DNA from: Citrobacter sedlakii NBRC 105722 | GTDB lineage: Bacteria; Pseudomonadota; Gammaproteobacteria; Enterobacterales; Enterobacteriaceae | Reading direction: 5' to 3' | Assembly: GCF_000759835.1 (NCBI RefSeq) | Contig: NZ_BBNB01000002.1 | Coordinates: 186,001 to 250,000, forward strand | Length of the DNA stretch: 64,000 nt | Shown here: in pieces, positions 1 through 9,542 of the stretch | Layout of the letters: every line of letters starts with the position of its first letter | Numbering within the stretch: position 1 is the first letter of the stretch | Translations under genes and position numbers: made by a program | Notes under the pieces: model-generated | What the model was told of the DNA's origin: nothing | Database searches by the model: none | Seen by the model: the letters and a program-made list of their open reading frames with translations, nothing else

Positions 1-293
1 CGAAGTAAAAAACATGTTGCACATGTGTATCTTTGATTGATTGCGGAGTTACGCCAATAAAATTCTTATATAAAAAGACGGTGTTTTAATTAACGTGGCA
101 GGCCGTTCTGCCAGGGTTTGCTGAGGGGCTATTTTTCGAAGTCCGGGTATCATTTTCGTCGCGTCTGAAAAGCCCGCCTTTCATCATTCACATTAATTTT
201 ACTTTAAGGTTAATTTGAATTAACACCACAACGTTATTATTGTGAAAATAACAACGCCACGCTTAGCGTGGCGTTGTTCCGATTGCTGACATT
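1..293 (-). promoter_or_regulatory. mngB downstream spacer, probably distal cydA promoter region
   Basis: No gene is visible here. In E. coli, cydA follows mngB, so this AT-rich spacer probably carries the distal control region of a cydA gene lying off the left edge on the minus strand. Read on the minus strand, positions 83-94 give GTTAATTAAAAC, close to the ArcA-type core GTTAATTAAA, and a second GTTAATT-rich stretch lies at about 205-222. A TATATAA-like element lies near 65-75. The assignment rests on synteny and these short motifs only. Confidence 0.35.
251..277 (-). terminator. mngAB operon terminator
   Basis: A perfect 12-bp inverted repeat (251-262 and 266-277) with a 3-nt loop lies just past the mngB stop codon. 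On the minus strand it is followed by an AT-rich stretch starting TATTTTCACA. It fits an intrinsic terminator for mngAB. Confidence 0.7.
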
Positions 294-2927
294 TCAGACA
301 AGCTGGTAGCGGAAGGTCCGCGATTGCCCGGGTAAAAACGTCCCGGGAAGGTTATCGTCCCGCTCGTGAGCCGAAACGACCTGCTCGCTCATCATCACTT
401 CCGCGCAGTTTGCCACCGTCCGGGTAAAGGTGACGGTGGTATCACTCGACGTGCTGTCCGACGGATTAAACAGGCGCAAAATCAGCGCTTCGCCGTCTTC
501 CGCTTTCTTTAGCGCGCTTATCTGACAGCCGACGGGCGGCATGGTCAGTAAACTGTAACGCTCAGGTACGGTAAAACGGGCCTTGTTGAGCTTCATCGCG
601 TCCCACGGAATTTTATTGTAACACTGTACCGGCGTCAGCCACGCCCGCGCCTGCTGCGCCACACCCGCAGAGAACGGCGTACCGCTAAAGCTAAACAGAC
701 TTAGCCGACAATGCAGGGTTCCCCGCAGTTGTGAATCCGGTACCGGCATTTTGATGCCGGAAGGACGCCCTGGGCGCAGCAGTAAATCCTCTTTACCCAG
801 TAGCCCCACGCCGCGCAAGAGCGTAATGGCGAAGGTTTTTTTCTCCTCGCCCGTCACCTCAAATTCGCGCAAACCTTCCGTAAAGACCGCCAACCCGTTA
901 CGCCCTTCCTGTAACGCAGCATAATTGAGCAGATTCCATACCGGCACAGGCGCCTCTTTCCACCCTTCTTCCCGCCAGTTGGTCATCGCGTCGTCCTCTA
1001 CCGGACGCGTCACAGAGCCAAACTGGGTATCCGCCAACACCTGATCGGTAGTAAAAGGCGTTGGAATTAATACCCGCACCCGATGATCGTCGGCCTGGTT
1101 GTCCAGTGTTATTCCGACATCAATTCGTCTGCTGTTATGGGAAAGCGTCACCGCAATCTCCACCCCTACCCTGCCGCTGCGCTGGCGCAGGGCGCGTTCA
1201 GCGAGATCACGCGGAACCGCCAGGTCATAACGGATCAGCGCCTGGCTCTGCCACGCCTCATGGCGGATCTCGCAGTGGGGTTGCACACCGGCCGACGTCA
1301 GCCGCCACTCTTCTCTTGCTGGCGAATAATCATATTCATCGCCATCGTCAGAACCTTCTTCCAGCTCCAGCACCCGGTCATAACAGACGCCGCTGTCTTT
1401 ATCATACAGGCGCAGCGTGCCGTCTTCGTTGAGCGAAATTTGCCAGAAAGCGTTCTCCAGCAACGTTTCCGGGGTCGTTTTCGCGGCAACCTGAAGTCCA
1501 GGGGCATTGGCATCAATGTACAGGGTGCGATACCCCATCGACGGGACGATCTGATGAATCTGGATGTCGTACTCCATAAACGGGTCGTAGTTGCCGTAGT
1601 GAACGATTTGCCGGTCGATCAGCCCCGGGTCCAGCTCTCGCGCCTCACGAATGAAATAAGGCACAGCGTTCCCTCTGTCATCACGCAGGCTGAACTGGCT
1701 GGCGCGCAGGCGAAGGGTGGTATTAATGACCTCTTCGCGCGGCCACGGCATCAGGTTAAACAGCACCAGTTTGTCGGCGTCGCTGTGGGGCATGTTGTCC
1801 ACCACTTTACGCAGATAAAAACGGATCAGGTTGTCGGCCATGTCTTCCGCCAGCATAAATCGCGCCGCAATTTCGCGGTGCACCGGGTCACTACAGCAAC
1901 AGCCGATGCTGTCGTGGGCGTGATTCTTTAATATCTCCTTCCACATTTTTTCCAGCAGACCGTGGTGGTAATCAAAACCCAGCGTCCATGCCAGCGTCGC
2001 CAGCGGTTCGAGAAGATTGACGATTTTATTTTCGATCCGCGCGTGAGCGATTTTGATGTCCATCCGCGTCGAGCCTATGGTGCGGTGTACGCGCATGTAT
2101 TTGCCGTCGATAAATTCGCCCTTCAGGGTGGCTAATTGCTCGCGATGGGCCTCTGTGCGTTCAAAGACCTCCTCGAAACGACTCATGACAAAAGTCCGTT
2201 GGGGATAAATTTCCCGCAACTTATCCATCACCGCAAAGATATTTTGCTGAAGCGGCATCTGGTCGTGACCGTTAGGCAGCAGGATCTCTTTTGTTACCGA
2301 TGCCTTTTCCAGCACCTCGAAATAACCGTCGAGTCGTTTACGTAATCCGGCTTCGTCCTCCGGTAAGTACTTACCAATCGCGTAGCCCAGCGGCAGCACC
2401 TGCGCCACCACTTCGCTGCCATCGCGACTCTGCCACAGAAACTCGGTTTTATCGGTGCCGTGGCGTTCTGAACAACCGCGCCAGAACAGGGTGCGGGTGA
2501 TGCCAAAGCCGTTGTAAATATGCGGAAGCTGGCCGGACATGCCAAACGAGTCCGGCAAATAGCCAATTTTCATCGGCTCGCCAAAGGCCAGACAGTCACG
2601 CATCCCATACATCAGGTTACGCACAATCGATTCACCGGAAACAAGAGTGGTATCCGTCTGGGTATACCACGGGCCGATAATCAGCTTCCCGGCCTGAATC
2701 AGTCGTCTGACCCGCTCTTTATTTTCCGGCACCACCGCGAAGTAGTCCTCCAGTATCGCCGTCTGCCCGTCCAGCACGTAATATTTGTATTCGGCATCCT
2801 GCTCCAGACGGGTAAGGATCTCCTCCATATTATTGACCAGCAAAATGCGTGATTCTTCGGTGGTGAAATACCACTCACGATCCCAGTGCATATGCGGGGT
2901 GATGTGAACACGAGAGACTGCTTTCAT
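294..2927 (-). CDS. mngB: mannosylglycerate hydrolase MngB (GH38)
   Basis: Glycoside hydrolase family 38 enzyme that splits 2-O-(6-phospho-mannosyl)-D-glycerate, produced by the MngA phosphotransferase system, into mannose-6-phosphate and glycerate in the cytoplasm. The N-terminus carries the family metal signature HMHWDREW (residues 12-19). The [10 protein letters not shown] segment holds the expected nucleophile near Asp126. The length of 877 aa equals the E. coli protein. It starts 12 nt after the mngA stop behind an AGGA-type ribosome site, so the two genes form one operon controlled by the divergent mngR. Confidence 0.96.
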   Translation of the reverse strand: MKAVSRVHITPHMHWDREWYFTTEESRILLVNNMEEILTRLEQDAEYKYYVLDGQTAILEDYFAVVPENKERVRRLIQAGKLIIGPWYTQTDTTLVSGESIVRNLMYGMRDCLAFGEPMKIGYLPDSFGMSGQLPHIYNGFGITRTLFWRGCSERHGTDKTEFLWQSRDGSEVVAQVLPLGYAIGKYLPEDEAGLRKRLDGYFEVLEKASVTKEILLPNGHDQMPLQQNIFAVMDKLREIYPQRTFVMSRFEEVFERTEAHREQLATLKGEFIDGKYMRVHRTIGSTRMDIKIAHARIENKIVNLLEPLATLAWTLGFDYHHGLLEKMWKEILKNHAHDSIGCCCSDPVHREIAARFMLAEDMADNLIRFYLRKVVDNMPHSDADKLVLFNLMPWPREEVINTTLRLRASQFSLRDDRGNAVPYFIREARELDPGLIDRQIVHYGNYDPFMEYDIQIHQIVPSMGYRTLYIDANAPGLQVAAKTTPETLLENAFWQISLNEDGTLRLYDKDSGVCYDRVLELEEGSDDGDEYDYSPAREEWRLTSAGVQPHCEIRHEAWQSQALIRYDLAVPRDLAERALRQRSGRVGVEIAVTLSHNSRRIDVGITLDNQADDHRVRVLIPTPFTTDQVLADTQFGSVTRPVEDDAMTNWREEGWKEAPVPVWNLLNYAALQEGRNGLAVFTEGLREFEVTGEEKKTFAITLLRGVGLLGKEDLLLRPGRPSGIKMPVPDSQLRGTLHCRLSLFSFSGTPFSAGVAQQARAWLTPVQCYNKIPWDAMKLNKARFTVPERYSLLTMPPVGCQISALKKAEDGEALILRLFNPSDSTSSDTTVTFTRTVANCAEVMMSEQVVSAHERDDNLPGTFLPGQSRTFRYQLV

Positions 2928-2939
2928 CGTCGTTTCCTG

Positions 2940-4865
2940 TTAGTGAGTGTTTACCGGCACGCGGTCGGTGACGTATTTGCCCTGCTTCACCGCCTGACGA
3001 CGCCAGAGCAGCAGAATCAGTGTGGAAATCAACGTTCCCGCCAGCGCCGCGCCAAACCAGCCTGCCGCCGCCATGACGCCGCCTAATCCGCCATCATGGA
3101 GTAAAAAGAGGGAGAAAATCCCTGCGCCGGGCGTCGACAGCCCAATATTCATGGCGCCAACGATCGCCCCGGTGACCATCGACCCGAGGACAAAAGCGCT
3201 AATGACCCGCAGCGGATCTTCTATCGCCATCGGGATAGCCCCTTCGGTGATCCCCGCCAGCCCCAGTAGCCAGGTAGATTTACCGGTTTCGATTTCAAAC
3301 TCTTTAAATAAACGTGGCGAGAGTAGCGTGGAGGCCGTTACCGTAAAGGCTGAAACCATTTTGACGGAGGCAAAAATGGCGTAAGGCCCGTAAACGCCGT
3401 TGGCCATTGCGCCCAGGCAGAAGGCGTAGGCAGCTTTATTCACCGGCCCGCCCAGGTCGAAGGAGCACATAAAGCCGAGGATAGCGCCAAGCAACAGCGC
3501 GTTGGCGCCGCTTAAGCCATTCAGCCAGGCCGTCAGCGCGTTGTTGATCCACGCCACCGGCTCGCCAACCACGAACAGCATCAGGCTGCCCGCGCCGAGC
3601 GTGCCGATGACCGGGTACAAATAGAAGGTCAAAAACCCGTTGAACTTACTGCTCAGCCGGAGATGATTTTTCACCCAGCGCATCAGGTATCCGGCGATAA
3701 GCCCGCCCGCTACCGCGCCAAGAAAGCCGGAACCGATCATATTAGCGGCCAGTCCGGCGGCGAAGCCCGGCGCCAGCGCGGGTTTATCCGCCAGCGAATA
3801 GGCGGTATAAGCCGCCAGTACCGGCACCATGAGAATGCCAAGCATTCCGCCGCCCAGTTTGCGGTACATCCACAGCCAGGAGTTTTCCTGATCGAAAAGG
3901 TGTTGCAGCCCCAGCATCTGCGCCAGCAGTACCGCGACGGCAAGGACGGTGCCGCCCGCGACGATCAGCGGCACGGCGAATGAGATGCCGCTCAGCAGCG
4001 CCTGTTTGAGTTCGGTTTTTAGCCCCTTCGCAGGCGGCGCATCCTGCTGAAGCGCGCGCGTTTCACGCTGCGGCAGCGCCAGCGCCTGCTGGATCAGTTG
4101 CTCCGCATGGCGAATCGGCTCCGCGACCGGTACCGTAAGCGTCGGCAGTCCGGCAAAGCGTTCACTCTCTTTTATGGCCACCTCAGCGGCGAAAATACAC
4201 GCCGTCGCCGCATTCAGTTGGTCCGCCGTCAGCCTGCCTTCAATGCCGTTAGCGCCCTGCTTTTCGACATACACATTCACGCCCAACTTACGACCCGCTT
4301 TTTCCAGATACTCCGCGGCCATATAGGTATGCGCAATCCCCGCCGGACAGGCGGTCACGCAGACCAGCGTTGGCGCCTGCGCCAGCGGGGGTGTGAATGC
4401 AGCATGAACCTCGTCGTCCAGCGCCGCCAGCAACGCATCTGCGCTTTCGGCAGCCATCACCCGTGCCCGCGTCTCGTCGTCCGCCAGACGGGTGGTAAGC
4501 GCGGTCAGCAAGTGCATATGCGTACTGCCCGCTTCATTCTGCGGGATGGCGAGCAGAAAGATCAGTTCCACCGGTTCGGGTCCATCGACACCGTCCCATT
4601 CCAGTGGTTCGCTGAGGGTCGCCACCGCGAACGCGGCCTCCTTCACAGCGGACGTTTTACCGTGCGGTACTGCCAGCCCTTCGCCCAGCGCGGTGGGACC
4701 GAGACTTTCGCGGGAAAAGACCTCCGTTAAAAACGCCTGGGGATCGGCAATCTTACCCAACGCCGTTAGCCGTTGCGCTAATGCGGTGATTGCCTCGTCA
4801 CGACTGGCGAAGCGGGCATTCAGGCACAGCGCATCGCGGTGGGTTAACGTTGTCAGGTTCATCAT
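2940..4865 (-). CDS. mngA: mannosylglycerate PTS transporter EIIABC, MngA
   Basis: Phosphotransferase transporter that imports and phosphorylates 2-O-alpha-mannosyl-D-glycerate. An EIIA domain with a VPHGK histidine motif occupies about residues 1-145. An EIIB domain with the cysteine motif VCVTACPAGIAHT follows at about 165-265. A multi-spanning EIIC fructose/mannitol-type domain fills the rest and contains GITEGAIP. An in-frame GTG at 4874 gives a slightly longer frame, but the ATG at 4865 is preceded at good spacing by GTGAGG, so I chose the ATG. A second ATG follows directly. Repression by MngR is expected from the divergent layout. Confidence 0.95.
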   Translation of the reverse strand: MMNLTTLTHRDALCLNARFASRDEAITALAQRLTALGKIADPQAFLTEVFSRESLGPTALGEGLAVPHGKTSAVKEAAFAVATLSEPLEWDGVDGPEPVELIFLLAIPQNEAGSTHMHLLTALTTRLADDETRARVMAAESADALLAALDDEVHAAFTPPLAQAPTLVCVTACPAGIAHTYMAAEYLEKAGRKLGVNVYVEKQGANGIEGRLTADQLNAATACIFAAEVAIKESERFAGLPTLTVPVAEPIRHAEQLIQQALALPQRETRALQQDAPPAKGLKTELKQALLSGISFAVPLIVAGGTVLAVAVLLAQMLGLQHLFDQENSWLWMYRKLGGGMLGILMVPVLAAYTAYSLADKPALAPGFAAGLAANMIGSGFLGAVAGGLIAGYLMRWVKNHLRLSSKFNGFLTFYLYPVIGTLGAGSLMLFVVGEPVAWINNALTAWLNGLSGANALLLGAILGFMCSFDLGGPVNKAAYAFCLGAMANGVYGPYAIFASVKMVSAFTVTASTLLSPRLFKEFEIETGKSTWLLGLAGITEGAIPMAIEDPLRVISAFVLGSMVTGAIVGAMNIGLSTPGAGIFSLFLLHDGGLGGVMAAAGWFGAALAGTLISTLILLLWRRQAVKQGKYVTDRVPVNTH

Positions 4866-5034
4866 GTTCCTCACCCTGTGGTGGTTTTATGCGCGAAGAA
4901 GTGTGCCAGACGAAATAATACATTTATGTGATCATTTTCACTATTGCGCGATAATTTGTATTAAATTTGTATTATTTACAGCGCCGGGATGTCAGGCATA
5001 ATGAGCGAATTCGTATTAACCTTCCCGGAAAACC
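4866..5034. promoter_or_regulatory. mngA/mngR divergent promoter with candidate MngR and CRP sites
   Basis: This spacer separates mngA (minus) from mngR (plus). GTATTA occurs at 4958-4963, 4969-4974 and 5013-5018, with its reverse complement TAATAC at 4916-4921. The copies at 4958 and 4969 are 11 bp apart, one helical turn, and lie in identical TTTGTATTA contexts. This looks like an operator array for the GntR-type MngR. TGTGATCATTTTCACT at 4927-4942 is a near-consensus CRP site (TGTGA-N6-TCACT). The motifs are seen directly; which protein binds them is inferred. Confidence 0.6.
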
Positions 5035-5754
5035 ATGAGCCGAAAGCCGCTATACCGCCAGATCGCAGACCGTATCCTTGAGCAAATTCAGCAAGGTGAG
5101 TTGAAGCCAGGCGACGCCCTGCCGACGGAATCCGCGCTGCAGGCAACGTTTAACGTCAGCCGCGTCACGGTGCGCCAGGCGCTCAGGCAGCTTACGGAAC
5201 AGCATATTGTCGAAAGCATCCAGGGTAGCGGCACCTATGTGAAAGCGGAGCGGGTTAATTACGACATCTATCAGTTAACCAGCTTCTATGAGAAGCTCGC
5301 TGACCGTAACGTCGACACTCACAGTGAAGTGCGGGTCTTTGAAGTGATCCCGGCAGATGACTTTTTGCAGGCACAGCTCCAGCTTGCCCAGGGCAGCCGC
5401 GTCTGGCACGTCAAGCGGGTGCGCTTTATCAAGCAAAAACCGGTAACGCTGGAAGAAACCTGGATGCCGCTGGCCCTGTTCCCGGATCTGACCTGGGAAG
5501 TCATGGAAAAATCGAAGTACCATTTCATCGAAGAGGTGAAGCAAATGGTGATCGACCGAAGCGAGCAGGAGCTGATCCCGGTGATGCCCACCGAGGAGAT
5601 GAGCCGACTGCTGGCTATCGATCCCGGCAAGCCGATTCTGGAAAAAGTCTCGCGCGGATATTTGAAAGATGGCCGGATATTTGAATACAGTCGAAATGCG
5701 TTCAATACCGACGATTATAAATTTACCCTGATCGCCCGTCGTAAACAACGTTAA
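5035..5754 (+). CDS. mngR: MngR, GntR/HutC-family repressor of mng genes
   Basis: Transcriptional regulator of 239 aa (E. coli MngR, formerly FarR, is about the same length). An N-terminal GntR winged helix covers residues 1-70, with the recognition segment SALQATFNVSRVTVRQALRQ. A UTRA effector-binding domain runs from about 90 to 235 and ends in FEYSRNAFNTDDYKF. In E. coli it represses mngAB and is relieved by mannosylglycerate or its phosphate. It is transcribed away from mngA. In E. coli K-12 the next gene is sucD; here about 22 kb of accessory genes intervene. Confidence 0.95.
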   Translation: MSRKPLYRQIADRILEQIQQGELKPGDALPTESALQATFNVSRVTVRQALRQLTEQHIVESIQGSGTYVKAERVNYDIYQLTSFYEKLADRNVDTHSEVRVFEVIPADDFLQAQLQLAQGSRVWHVKRVRFIKQKPVTLEETWMPLALFPDLTWEVMEKSKYHFIEEVKQMVIDRSEQELIPVMPTEEMSRLLAIDPGKPILEKVSRGYLKDGRIFEYSRNAFNTDDYKFTLIARRKQR

Positions 5755-6240
5755 AATTTCCCTTGCGCCACAGGCGATAAATAAAAGTGATGCGCTGCGC
5801 GAAAAAACACGTTATACGGCGATATAAAACAAATCATTAGCATTTGTTTATTTTTATTAACAACCAATAAATGCCGTATCTCAAGCACTTTTTAAATTCC
5901 GTTACCTTACTCACAATTCTCTCGCTTTCATTATTTTTCATGAATATTTTTGTTGCTGATTATAAATAAGATTCAGATCACAAAGGTGACATTTCGTTTT
6001 TCACCATTATGGTTATATAAATATATTCCCACTCGGAAATAAAATTTAACCACATGATATTTATGGTTAAATTTTATCAACATCCAGTATCGCCGTTTTA
6101 CGCATGATTTTTTGAAAATAGATCAATTGCATCGATAACGCCGCCCCAGGACACTCCCTCACTATTAAAGGCCGCCCCCCCCAGAGGGCGCCATATATCA
6201 TCATTTTTATTTTTACCCTGAGTCCTGGAGAGGATTACCC
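5755..6240 (+). promoter_or_regulatory. AT-rich control region of the glutamate mutase operon
   Basis: This 486-bp region has no credible gene. Its main feature is a perfect 12-bp inverted repeat at 6041-6052 and 6064-6075 (AAAATTTAACCA / TGGTTAAATTTT) with an 11-nt spacer. A related TATGGTTATA lies near 6008-6017. The repeat is a good candidate operator for the LysR regulator at 17.5-18.4 kb or for another activator. A strong ribosome site, GGAGAGGAT, precedes the glmS ATG. I found no cobalamin riboswitch consensus and could not fix a -10/-35 pair. Confidence 0.5.
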
Positions 6241-6690
6241 ATGAAGAAATCAACACTTGTTATTGGCGTCATTGGTGCTGACTGCCATGCAGTAGGCAAT
6301 AAAGTTCTGGACCGTGTTTTTACTGCCCATGATTTTCGCGTAATCAATCTGGGCGTTATGGTAAGCCAGGATGAATATATTGACGCCGCCATCGAAACCG
6401 GCGCCGACGCCATTGTCGTTTCCTCTATTTATGGCCACGGTGACATTGACTGTCTGGGGCTACGCGAACGCTGCATCGAACGCGGTATTGGCGAGATTCT
6501 GCTTTATGTGGGCGGAAATCTGGTTGTCGGTAAACATGACTTTGCAGATGTGGAAGCGAAATTCAAAGACATGGGCTTTAACCGTGTCTTCGCGCCAAGC
6601 CATGACCTGGAAGATGTTTGCCGGTTAATGGCCGCCGATATCAACCAGCGCCACGGCGTCGCGCAGCGCTGTCTGGAAGAGGCCATCTGA
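6241..6690 (+). CDS. glmS: glutamate mutase, sigma (S) subunit
   Basis: Small cobalamin-binding subunit of coenzyme B12-dependent glutamate mutase, which converts L-glutamate to (2S,3S)-3-methylaspartate together with the epsilon subunit. The base-off/His-on motif DxHxxG is present as D14-C-H16-A-V-G19, so His16 should ligate cobalt. Conserved Ser61 and the GGN at 91-93 lie around the nucleotide loop. At 149 aa it is slightly longer than the clostridial subunit. The name mamA/mutS is also used; it is unrelated to glucosamine-6-phosphate synthase and to the mismatch-repair gene. Its TGA overlaps the ATG of the next gene. Confidence 0.95.
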   Translation: MKKSTLVIGVIGADCHAVGNKVLDRVFTAHDFRVINLGVMVSQDEYIDAAIETGADAIVVSSIYGHGDIDCLGLRERCIERGIGEILLYVGGNLVVGKHDFADVEAKFKDMGFNRVFAPSHDLEDVCRLMAADINQRHGVAQRCLEEAI

Positions 6691-8078
6691 TGCAAATCGT
6701 CTCTGTCGACATCGGCTCGACGTGGACCAAAGCGGCTCTCTTTGCCAGGGAGGGCGACGCACTCACACTGGTCAATCATGTTCTGACGCCGACCACGACT
6801 CACCATCTGGCAGAAGGTTTTTTTACCAGCCTTAACCAGGTTATGAACGTGGACGATGCGCGCCCGCTGCTCAACAGCGGCGATGTGACGCTGAAATATT
6901 CCTCTTCCGCCAAAGGCGGGCTGGCCGTCGCGGCGATGGGGCTGGTGCCTTCAATCACCCTGGAATCCGCGAAAGTCACCGCCCACTCTGCGGGGGCGAA
7001 AATCGCGCAGTACTACGCCTACAAGCTCAACCGCCACGACATTCAGGCGCTGGAAGCCTCGCCGCCTGACATCCTGCTGTTTACCGGTGGAACTGACGGC
7101 GGTGAAGAGAGCTACGGTCTGGCTAATGCCCACACGCTGGCGAACTCGCGTCTGAACTGCGCCATCATCTACGCGGGTAACCGCGACATTCAGGACGAGA
7201 TCCAGGCGATTCTGGGCCATAAAGATCTCATCACGGTGGACAATATTCTGCCGGATCTCGATCACCCAAACCCGTATGCCGCGCGCAAAGCGATTTGCGA
7301 CGTGTTCCTGTCACGCATCGTCAAAGGAAAAGGGCTGGATGTGATTGTCGGCGAAACAGGTGAAGAGCCAATGCCGACGCCGTGGACCGTGTATGAACTG
7401 GTGAAAGCGATCAGCGATGTCGACAGCGCGTGGAAGGAGTTCATGCTGATCGACATGGGCGGCGCCACCACCGACGTCTACTCCGCCAGCGCCAACACGC
7501 TCTCCCCTGACACCGTCCTGCATGGCGTCCCGGAGCCATTTGTTAAACGCACGGTGGAAGGCGATCTGGGCATGCGCGTCTCCGCGGTGGTGGTGGGTGA
7601 GAGCACCCGGGATCTGGTCAACGTCGTTTTTGCCCGGCAGCCGCAGCGCCAGGAGGCCTTCTTTGGCTATCTGCGTCATCTGGTGGCCCATCCGGACTAC
7701 CTGCCGCAGGGGGAGGAGGAGCGTTATTTCGACAGCCTGTTAGCCGGACTGTGCGTCGGCTATGCCGCAGAACGGCATGCCGGCACGAAAAAACAGGTCT
7801 GCACCTGCGTGGGCAACGTCGATCTCCAGATGGGACGCGATCTGACCACGGTGCGGAAAGTGGTGGGATCCGGTGGCTGGCTGTCGCGCGCCTGTCAGTT
7901 CGACATTCATCACTGGCTTAAGTACCGCGAACTGGACGACGACGGCAGGCGCATTCTTCTTCCCACCCAGTTTGACTATTACCGCGATGCAAAAGGTCTG
8001 CTCCCGCTGCTGGCGAACGTCGCCAGGATCGATCCCCAGGCCGCGGCACGCACCAGCATTCACTGTTTAACCCTCTAA
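6690..8078 (+). CDS. glmL: glutamate mutase operon protein GlmL (MutL-type, ASKHA fold)
   Basis: This 462-aa protein is encoded between the two mutase subunits in nearly all glutamate mutase operons. It has actin/Hsp70-like nucleotide-binding motifs: VDIGSTWTKAALF at the N-terminus, FTGGTDGG in the middle and LIDMGGATTDVYS further on. It is not part of the catalytic heterotetramer. A role as a reactivase or chaperone that exchanges damaged B12 is a common inference and is not shown by the sequence. The frame stays open upstream to 6618, but the ATG at 6690 overlaps the glmS stop (ATGA) and gives the family's usual N-terminus. It is unrelated to mismatch-repair MutL. Confidence 0.93.
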   Translation: MQIVSVDIGSTWTKAALFAREGDALTLVNHVLTPTTTHHLAEGFFTSLNQVMNVDDARPLLNSGDVTLKYSSSAKGGLAVAAMGLVPSITLESAKVTAHSAGAKIAQYYAYKLNRHDIQALEASPPDILLFTGGTDGGEESYGLANAHTLANSRLNCAIIYAGNRDIQDEIQAILGHKDLITVDNILPDLDHPNPYAARKAICDVFLSRIVKGKGLDVIVGETGEEPMPTPWTVYELVKAISDVDSAWKEFMLIDMGGATTDVYSASANTLSPDTVLHGVPEPFVKRTVEGDLGMRVSAVVVGESTRDLVNVVFARQPQRQEAFFGYLRHLVAHPDYLPQGEEERYFDSLLAGLCVGYAAERHAGTKKQVCTCVGNVDLQMGRDLTTVRKVVGSGGWLSRACQFDIHHWLKYRELDDDGRRILLPTQFDYYRDAKGLLPLLANVARIDPQAAARTSIHCLTL

Positions 8079-8096
8079 TCCCAAAGGCAGCGACGA

Positions 8097-9542
8097 ATGG
8101 AACTTCGAAATAAAAAACTGACCCATGACGAGTTTATGACCGAACGGCACCAGGTGTTGCAGACGTGGTCAACCGGCAAAGATGTCGAACAATTTGAAGA
8201 TGGCGTGAAGTACCAGCAGACCATCCCGGAGAAAAAACGCTTCTCTCATGCCCTGCTAAAAGCCGATCAGCAGGGAAAAACCCTGAGCCAGCCGCGCGCG
8301 GGCGTGGCGTTAATGGACGAACACATTGCGCTGCTGAAAACGTTGCAAACAGAGTGCGATCTTCTGCCCAGCACCATTGATGCCTACACCCGTCTGAACC
8401 GCTATGAAGAAGCGGCGATCGGCATTCAAAAATCGATCGAAGCCGGCACCTCAAAACTTAACGGCTTACCGGTGGTAAACCACGGCGTAGCGGCCTGCCG
8501 CCGGATGACCGAAGCGCTGGAAAAGCCGATTCAGGTACGCCACGGTACGCCGGATGCCCGCCTGCTGGCGGAAATCGCAATGGCCAGCGGCTTCACCAGC
8601 TACGAAGGTGGCGGCATCTCTTACAACATTCCTTACGCCAAGCGCGTCACGCTGGAAAAATCGATCCGCGACTGGCAGTACTGCGACCGCCTGATGGGGC
8701 TGTACGAGGAACACGGCATACGCATTAACCGCGAGCCGTTCGGCCCGCTGACCGGCACATTGATCCCTCCGTTTATGTCCCATGCCGTAGCGATTATCGA
8801 AGGCTTACTGGCGCTGGAACAGGGAGTGAAATCCATTACCGTGGGTTACGGACAGGTCGGCAGTCTGACCCAGGATGTTGCGGCGATCCAGTCGTTGCGC
8901 GAGCTATCCCACGAATACTTCCAGAACTACGGTTTCGATGACTATGAGTTGAGCACCGTGTTCCATCAGTGGATGGGCGGCTTCCCGGAAGATGAATCGA
9001 AAGCGTTCGCCATTATCTCCTGGGGAGCGGCGGTGGCGGGGATGGCTGGCGCCACCAAAGTCATCACCAAAAGCCCGCACGAAGCCTTTGGTATTCCTAC
9101 CGCAGCGGCGAACGTGCAGGGGCTGAAGGCGTCCCGACAGATGCTCAACATGGTCAGCGACCAGAAATTCCCGCCGTGTAAAGCGGTCGAGCAGGAAGTC
9201 GAGCTGATTAAGAGCGAAGTGCGCGCGGTGTTGAAGAAAGTCTTTGAACTGGGCAACGGCGACGTGGCGCGCGGAACGGTGCTGGCCTTCGAAGCCGGGG
9301 TGCTGGATGTGCCGTTCGCGCCTGCCGCCTGTAACGCGGGCAAAATCCTGCCGGTGCGCGATAACAGCGGCGCGATCCGTGTACTCGAAGCCGGCGCGGT
9401 GCCGCTACCGAAAGACATTCTCGCGCTGCACCATGACTATGTTGCCGAGCGCGCGCGCTTTGAAGGACGTAAACCCTCATTCCAGATGGTTGTTGATGAC
9501 ATCAACGCGGTATCCCACAGTCAATTAATAGGAAGACCATAA
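8097..9542 (+). CDS. glmE: glutamate mutase, epsilon (E) subunit
   Basis: Catalytic TIM-barrel subunit (481 aa) that binds glutamate and docks the GlmS-cobalamin domain. Residues corresponding to the known substrate claw of the clostridial enzyme can be seen one or two positions shifted: Arg67, Arg102, Arg148 in QVRHG, Glu170 in SYEGGG, and Tyr176 and Tyr180 in ISYNIPY. These support an active enzyme. The stop codon shares its last base with the start of the methylaspartase gene (TAATG), which implies coupled translation. Confidence 0.95.
   Translation: MELRNKKLTHDEFMTERHQVLQTWSTGKDVEQFEDGVKYQQTIPEKKRFSHALLKADQQGKTLSQPRAGVALMDEHIALLKTLQTECDLLPSTIDAYTRLNRYEEAAIGIQKSIEAGTSKLNGLPVVNHGVAACRRMTEALEKPIQVRHGTPDARLLAEIAMASGFTSYEGGGISYNIPYAKRVTLEKSIRDWQYCDRLMGLYEEHGIRINREPFGPLTGTLIPPFMSHAVAIIEGLLALEQGVKSITVGYGQVGSLTQDVAAIQSLRELSHEYFQNYGFDDYELSTVFHQWMGGFPEDESKAFAIISWGAAVAGMAGATKVITKSPHEAFGIPTAAANVQGLKASRQMLNMVSDQKFPPCKAVEQEVELIKSEVRAVLKKVFELGNGDVARGTVLAFEAGVLDVPFAPAACNAGKILPVRDNSGAIRVLEAGAVPLPKDILALHHDYVAERARFEGRKPSFQMVVDDINAVSHSQLIGRP

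Noticed and set aside
5985-6005. CRP site near AGATCACAAAGGTGAC
   Set aside because: The half-sites have the wrong orientation and spacing for CRP.
5755-6240. Cobalamin riboswitch upstream of glmS
   Set aside because: The B12-box type conserved elements were not found in this AT-rich spacer.
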